Origin: Metallumcola ferriviriculae
Lineage (GTDB): Bacteria > Bacillota > JADQBR01
Direction: 5' to 3'
DNA: 64,000 bases
NCBI RefSeq assembly: GCF_035573695.1
Contig: NZ_CP121694.1
Coordinates: 3,076,501-3,140,500 of the forward strand
Shown here: positions 60,872 to 64,000 of the stretch, piece by piece
Layout: each line of letters opens with the position of its first letter
How positions within the stretch are numbered: the stretch's first letter is position 1
Translations under genes and position numbers: made by a program
The notes under the pieces: generated by a model
Seen by the model: the letters and a program-made list of their open reading frames with translations, nothing else
What the model was told of the DNA's origin: nothing
Databases searched by the model: none

Positions 60872-61894
60872 TTAAACAATCAGCATAGCATCACCAAAAC
60901 TAAAAAATCGATATTTTTTAGTTACCGCGTGATTATACGCGGCCAAAACTTTTTCCCGCCCCGCAAAAGCCGAAACTAGCATCAGCAGGGTGGACCGGGG
61001 CAGGTGAAAGTTTGTAATTAAACCATCCACTATTTGAAAATCATAGCCCGGATAAATGAATATATCAGTCCAGCCCGATGATGAAACAAGCTTCCCCTTT
61101 GGAGCGGCTGTTTCTAAGGTCCGTACAACAGTGGTCCCCACCGCAAATACTTTATTTCCCTGCTCCCGGGCTCTATTTATTGAATTGACCGTCGGGACAT
61201 CGATACGATAATATTCCGCATGCATATGGTGCTCCGCAACATTTTCCGCTGAAACCGGCCTGAATGTACCCAGGCCCACATGCAGCAGCACCGATACGAC
61301 TTTAATACCCTTTTCCTTTATTCTTGCCAGGAGTTGGGGAGTAAAATGCAGCCCTGCCGTGGGCGCTGCCGCTGACCCCTCTTCCCGAGCATAGGCGGTT
61401 TGATAGCGTTCGGGGTCACCTAAACTTTCCCTGATGTATGGAGGAAGCGGCATTTCACCCAGCCGGCTTAAAATCTCTTGAAAGATACCTTCATAATGAA
61501 AGCGAATCACCCGCCCGCCGGCAGATGTTATATCCAGCACTTCCCCGGTCATCATCCCATCGCCAAAAATAAGTACTTCACCGGGCCGCGCCTTTTTTCC
61601 TGGCTTCACCAGTGTTTCCCAACTATCTTCTTCAATCTGTTTAAGCAGCAGCACCTCGATCTTTGCCCCGGTATGCTGTCTTATACCAAACAAGCGCGCA
61701 GGAATAACCCGAGTGTCATTTACCACAAGTACATCACCCGGGCTTAAGTAATCCACGATATGGGAAAAGTGCTCGTCTGTCACTCTATCGCTATGCCGGT
61801 CTAATACCAGCAGCCGCGAGGCATCCCTCGGCATTACGGGATGCTGGGCAATCAATTGTTCCGGAAGATTGTATTCAAAATCAGAAACTCGCAT
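60872..61894 (-). CDS. queA: S-adenosylmethionine:tRNA ribosyltransferase-isomerase QueA
   Basis: About 340 residues from the ATG at 61894 ([19 protein letters not shown]) after AAGGAGATAG. Conserved blocks: [39 protein letters not shown] (shown in part), [17 protein letters not shown] and [18 protein letters not shown]. QueA transfers the ribosyl of SAM to preQ1-tRNA to form epoxyqueuosine, the step after Tgt. It precedes tgt and follows the SpoIID-like gene by 11 bases, so queA-tgt-yajC form an operon. Confidence 0.95.
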   Translation of the reverse strand: MRVSDFEYNLPEQLIAQHPVMPRDASRLLVLDRHSDRVTDEHFSHIVDYLSPGDVLVVNDTRVIPARLFGIRQHTGAKIEVLLLKQIEEDSWETLVKPGKKARPGEVLIFGDGMMTGEVLDITSAGGRVIRFHYEGIFQEILSRLGEMPLPPYIRESLGDPERYQTAYAREEGSAAAPTAGLHFTPQLLARIKEKGIKVVSVLLHVGLGTFRPVSAENVAEHHMHAEYYRIDVPTVNSINRAREQGNKVFAVGTTVVRTLETAAPKGKLVSSSGWTDIFIYPGYDFQIVDGLITNFHLPRSTLLMLVSAFAGREKVLAAYNHAVTKKYRFFSFGDAMLIV

Positions 61895-61904
61895 CTCTAT
61901 CTCC

Positions 61905-63344
61905 TTAATAAATCGTCTCGATAGACAAATTGCCGTTATCCAATCCCTGATTATAATAGTGTTGGATAATTTTATCATATTTATACCCATCTTTTGCCAT
62001 ACCCCGGGCACCCCACTGACTCATGCCCAGGCCATGACCATAGCCATTGCCTTCTATAACGACTTTGCTGAATTTTTTAGGGATTTGCCGGTTCGCCGAC
62101 CTGCTCTGCAAAAAGACATCTTTCTCCCCCTTGTTGACCAATGTTGTCCTGCCATCATATCCTGCGGAATAGCTACCGTCAAGACTGTTTATCCGCCCCT
62201 GGTCACCCCTGCCATTGAGTACGGTAACCGTAGAATCGAAGCTAATATTAAACAGCGTACTTCTCAATCCCAACAGGGTACGAATCCCATCTCTGTAGAC
62301 GCTGGCCTGCCCTTGGTCCCCAATTAAAGTAAGTTCAGTCACCCTGCCCGAGGCGGTGTCTTTATCCCCATTACGGTCTATTCGGGACAGCTTGATATCT
62401 GAAATACTGCCTACATTAATTAAATTTAAAGAATCGTTATTCTCGGCCTTCTTGTTCCAACGGGAGACCTGTGAATATAGCTCTTCCCGTGTTATGCCTT
62501 TCTGCCAACTATAGGACACACTTGGCCAACCGTTTGTTTGGTTTTCATACTGGGCAGCATAAATATCGTAAGGTGATGGCACTGCTTTTAAATATGGCAG
62601 TGGTTCCACCCAAACATTTTCACTACTTTCAGTGTATCCACCGGCATTGGAATGAAAAAAGGCGCGAATGACTTTACCATCATAGACAACTATTTGGCCC
62701 CTTGTAGCATCCACAGCCGCCACTACCCGGTCGCCGTTTGCCTGGGTTTCTGCATTGTAACCGCGGTAAACCTGAGTACCCGTATCAATACCAACATCAA
62801 AACTCCCCAGAGAATTTTTTAGGGACATTGCGTACGAACGGGAAACCACTGCTTGAGCTTTCAATGCCTCTAGCGGTGCACTATTTCCCATTTCCTGTCC
62901 TACCACTCCATAGAGATATTGTTCCATGGGCAGTACATTTATTGGCATAACACCGTCAGCGCGGTTTTCAACAATCAAATCGCCACGGTATTTAGTACCG
63001 TTGTATGTGTATAGGTGCAGTCCTTCGTCCACAGCCCGCAAAATAACGGGGCCATCAAAGGGCAGTTTCTGCTCCCTGCCGTTTAGAGCAACTTTAAGAT
63101 TAGGTCCGCTTTTAATTATACTCCATAATTGCCCAGGCTTGGGCTGAACTATCGGTAGATTGGTTGCGCTATCCATTAAGGCATAAGCACCAGTTTCCAC
63201 CCTGAATTCAATCCGAGGAGCTATTCCAGAAAGTCCTACCCGAATCAAATTATCACTCTTTTCTGCCCAAACGTTTGCGGGCGGAGGTAAAAAGGGAGCT
63301 GCCATCATTACTAAAAGTATGAAAACAATTTTTGCATATCGCAT
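61905..63344 (-). CDS. SpoIID/LytB-domain protein (secreted)
   Basis: About 479 residues from the ATG at 63344 ([20 protein letters not shown], signal peptide cleaved near residue 26), after GAGGTGG. It has a SpoIID domain: [38 protein letters not shown] (in part), [17 protein letters not shown] and [21 protein letters not shown]. SpoIID-type enzymes are lytic transglycosylases for denuded glycan in engulfment. This gene lies beside queA, where a SpoIID-like gene is common in Peptococcaceae, and is distinct from the canonical spoIID near spoIIQ/murAA, so it may be a paralogue. Confidence 0.85.
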   Translation of the reverse strand: MRYAKIVFILLVMMAAPFLPPPANVWAEKSDNLIRVGLSGIAPRIEFRVETGAYALMDSATNLPIVQPKPGQLWSIIKSGPNLKVALNGREQKLPFDGPVILRAVDEGLHLYTYNGTKYRGDLIVENRADGVMPINVLPMEQYLYGVVGQEMGNSAPLEALKAQAVVSRSYAMSLKNSLGSFDVGIDTGTQVYRGYNAETQANGDRVVAAVDATRGQIVVYDGKVIRAFFHSNAGGYTESSENVWVEPLPYLKAVPSPYDIYAAQYENQTNGWPSVSYSWQKGITREELYSQVSRWNKKAENNDSLNLINVGSISDIKLSRIDRNGDKDTASGRVTELTLIGDQGQASVYRDGIRTLLGLRSTLFNISFDSTVTVLNGRGDQGRINSLDGSYSAGYDGRTTLVNKGEKDVFLQSRSANRQIPKKFSKVVIEGNGYGHGLGMSQWGARGMAKDGYKYDKIIQHYYNQGLDNGNLSIETIY

Positions 63345-63427
63345 CTTATCCACCTCAACGCTATAATCTCGTGCTGCACTTCCTTTTCTTAATTCCACTC
63401 GCTTTATTTCGACTTACCTTATTTCGA

Positions 63428-63455
63428 CAAAAAAAGAAAGAGTCCTTTCGGACCC
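63428..63455 (-). terminator. Terminator after the charged protein
   Basis: Minus strand GGGTCC-GAAA-GGACTC followed by TTTCTTTTTTTGTCG, just past the stop codon at 63462. Confidence 0.75.
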
Positions 63456-63461
63456 AGTCTA

Positions 63462-64000
63462 TTAATCGTTACCTCTTTTTTTAGGGGTATCGTCCTTACC
63501 ATTACGCTTATCTTTTTCAACTTTATTACTATACTTAAATGAATTTTCTAACGGAACTTCTTTCTTCAGTAATCTTGACCTCATCTTCATAATACGGTCC
63601 TGAAAATTCCATTTTTTCATTAGCATTTCAATATCCGTGTCATCCTTAGCCTTTGACTTACGACTATTGTTGTCGAATTTACTTTTGTCATCACTGCCGT
63701 TCACTGTCTTCTTTCCCTTTGTTTCTGTTTTATCCGGTGTCTTCTCAGTATTGTCATTTTCTTTCCATTCTGGATCTGATTTGCCTGCCCTGCCACTATA
63801 GCCTTCATCGTCACCCTCTTCACGCAAAGAATTAGCTGAAGGCGGCTGATGTTTTTCACCCTTGCCAGGCAACGGTCCTTCCTGCCCTTTTCCCCCTTCG
63901 TCATTGTTAGAATTGTCCGCACGCTGTCTTTCGTTATGTTTGGATTTCTTTACATTATCTTTAAATTCGCGTTTGAACTGCTTCTTTTGAAAGCGAACAT
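63462..64000 (-). CDS. Highly charged, low-complexity protein (5' end outside window)
   Basis: The minus-strand frame is open from the stop at 63462 to the window edge, at least 179 residues. The composition is extreme: Lys, Glu, Asp, Asn, Gly and Ser dominate, with few hydrophobics and no cysteine (KKQFKREFKDNVKKSKHNER near the edge; KGKKTVNGSDDKSKFDNNSR further on). A slightly less charged segment (IEMLMKKWNFQDRIMKMRSR) lies near the C-terminus. The protein is probably disordered. The start lies outside the window, although a TTG at 63872 would be a possible internal start. Function unknown; spore-coat or RNA-associated roles are guesses. Confidence 0.55.
   Translation of the reverse strand, partial: VRFQKKQFKREFKDNVKKSKHNERQRADNSNNDEGGKGQEGPLPGKGEKHQPPSANSLREEGDDEGYSGRAGKSDPEWKENDNTEKTPDKTETKGKKTVNGSDDKSKFDNNSRKSKAKDDTDIEMLMKKWNFQDRIMKMRSRLLKKEVPLENSFKYSNKVEKDKRNGKDDTPKKRGND

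Overview
The window is a chromosomal segment of a low-to-mid GC, Gram-positive, endospore-forming bacterium. It carries a complete sigK, a Spo0E-like phosphatase, a SpoIID-like protein and CodY, and it repeats gene orders known from Bacillus subtilis (alaS-yrzL-yrrK-yrzB ... yrrL-yrrM-yrrO; iscR/cymR-iscS-mnmA next to rarA; yrvM - 6S RNA - aspS - hisS; relA-apt-recJ; secDF-yajC-tgt-queA). HemZ beside hisS, a glutamate-synthase-like FMN protein and an etfBA pair point to an anaerobic Clostridia lineage, probably Peptococcaceae / Desulfotomaculum-like. That assignment is inference. Most genes lie on the minus strand.

Layout. 1-2.3 kb: a sulfur-trafficking pair (TusA-like, YeeE/TsuA-like) and a secreted M14 peptidase. 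2.6-4.5 kb: an intact IS1182-type insertion sequence. 4.6-10 kb: Spo0E-like protein, a zinc-ribbon peptide, sigK, a DUF1540 protein, a GltB-domain protein and the K+ uptake pair ktrA/ktrB. 10.2-12.6 kb: an IS1634-type element flanked by perfect 216-bp direct repeats that duplicate the glnA leader; then glnA. 14-17 kb: a small secreted peptide, a class B PBP and a lipoprotein. 17-27 kb: trhP-trmR (tRNA U34), mltG, vanW, yrzB-ruvX-ireB, a K+ channel, and alaS behind a T-box leader with a perfect sigma-A promoter. 28.8-34.2 kb: a fatty-acid/ETF locus lcfA-codY-fadR-etfB-etfA with FadR-type palindromes. 34-39 kb: iscR-nifS-nifU-mnmA and rarA. 39-45 kb: ltaE, csoR-trxA, tcdA (its 3' end lies in a palindromic element), predicted 6S RNA, aspS, hisS. 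45-54 kb: hemZ, an MBL hydrolase, dtd, relA, apt, recJ, lapA, a CDF exporter. 55-64 kb: secF, secD, an HD hydrolase, a hairpin-rich repeat array, a MazF-like toxin with a possible antitoxin, yajC, tgt, queA, a SpoIID-like protein and a truncated charged protein.

How the genes fit together. Much of the window is translation and tRNA modification: alaS, aspS, hisS, dtd, mnmA (s2U34), trmR/trhP (mo5U34), tgt/queA (queuosine) and tcdA (cyclic t6A37). nifS supplies sulfur to nifU and mnmA under an IscR-type regulator. FadR and CodY sit in one block with acyl-CoA synthetase and electron-transfer flavoprotein, suggesting control of beta-oxidation by acyl-CoA and by nutritional state.

The most unusual structures are the IS1634 insertion with its 216-bp target duplication, a mosaic family of hairpin repeats (three copies), a palindromic element that supplies the last codons of tcdA, a FadR box inside the fadR terminator hairpin, and glnA, whose Shine-Dalgarno site points at ATT codons. 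No CRISPR array, prophage, rRNA or tRNA gene was seen.
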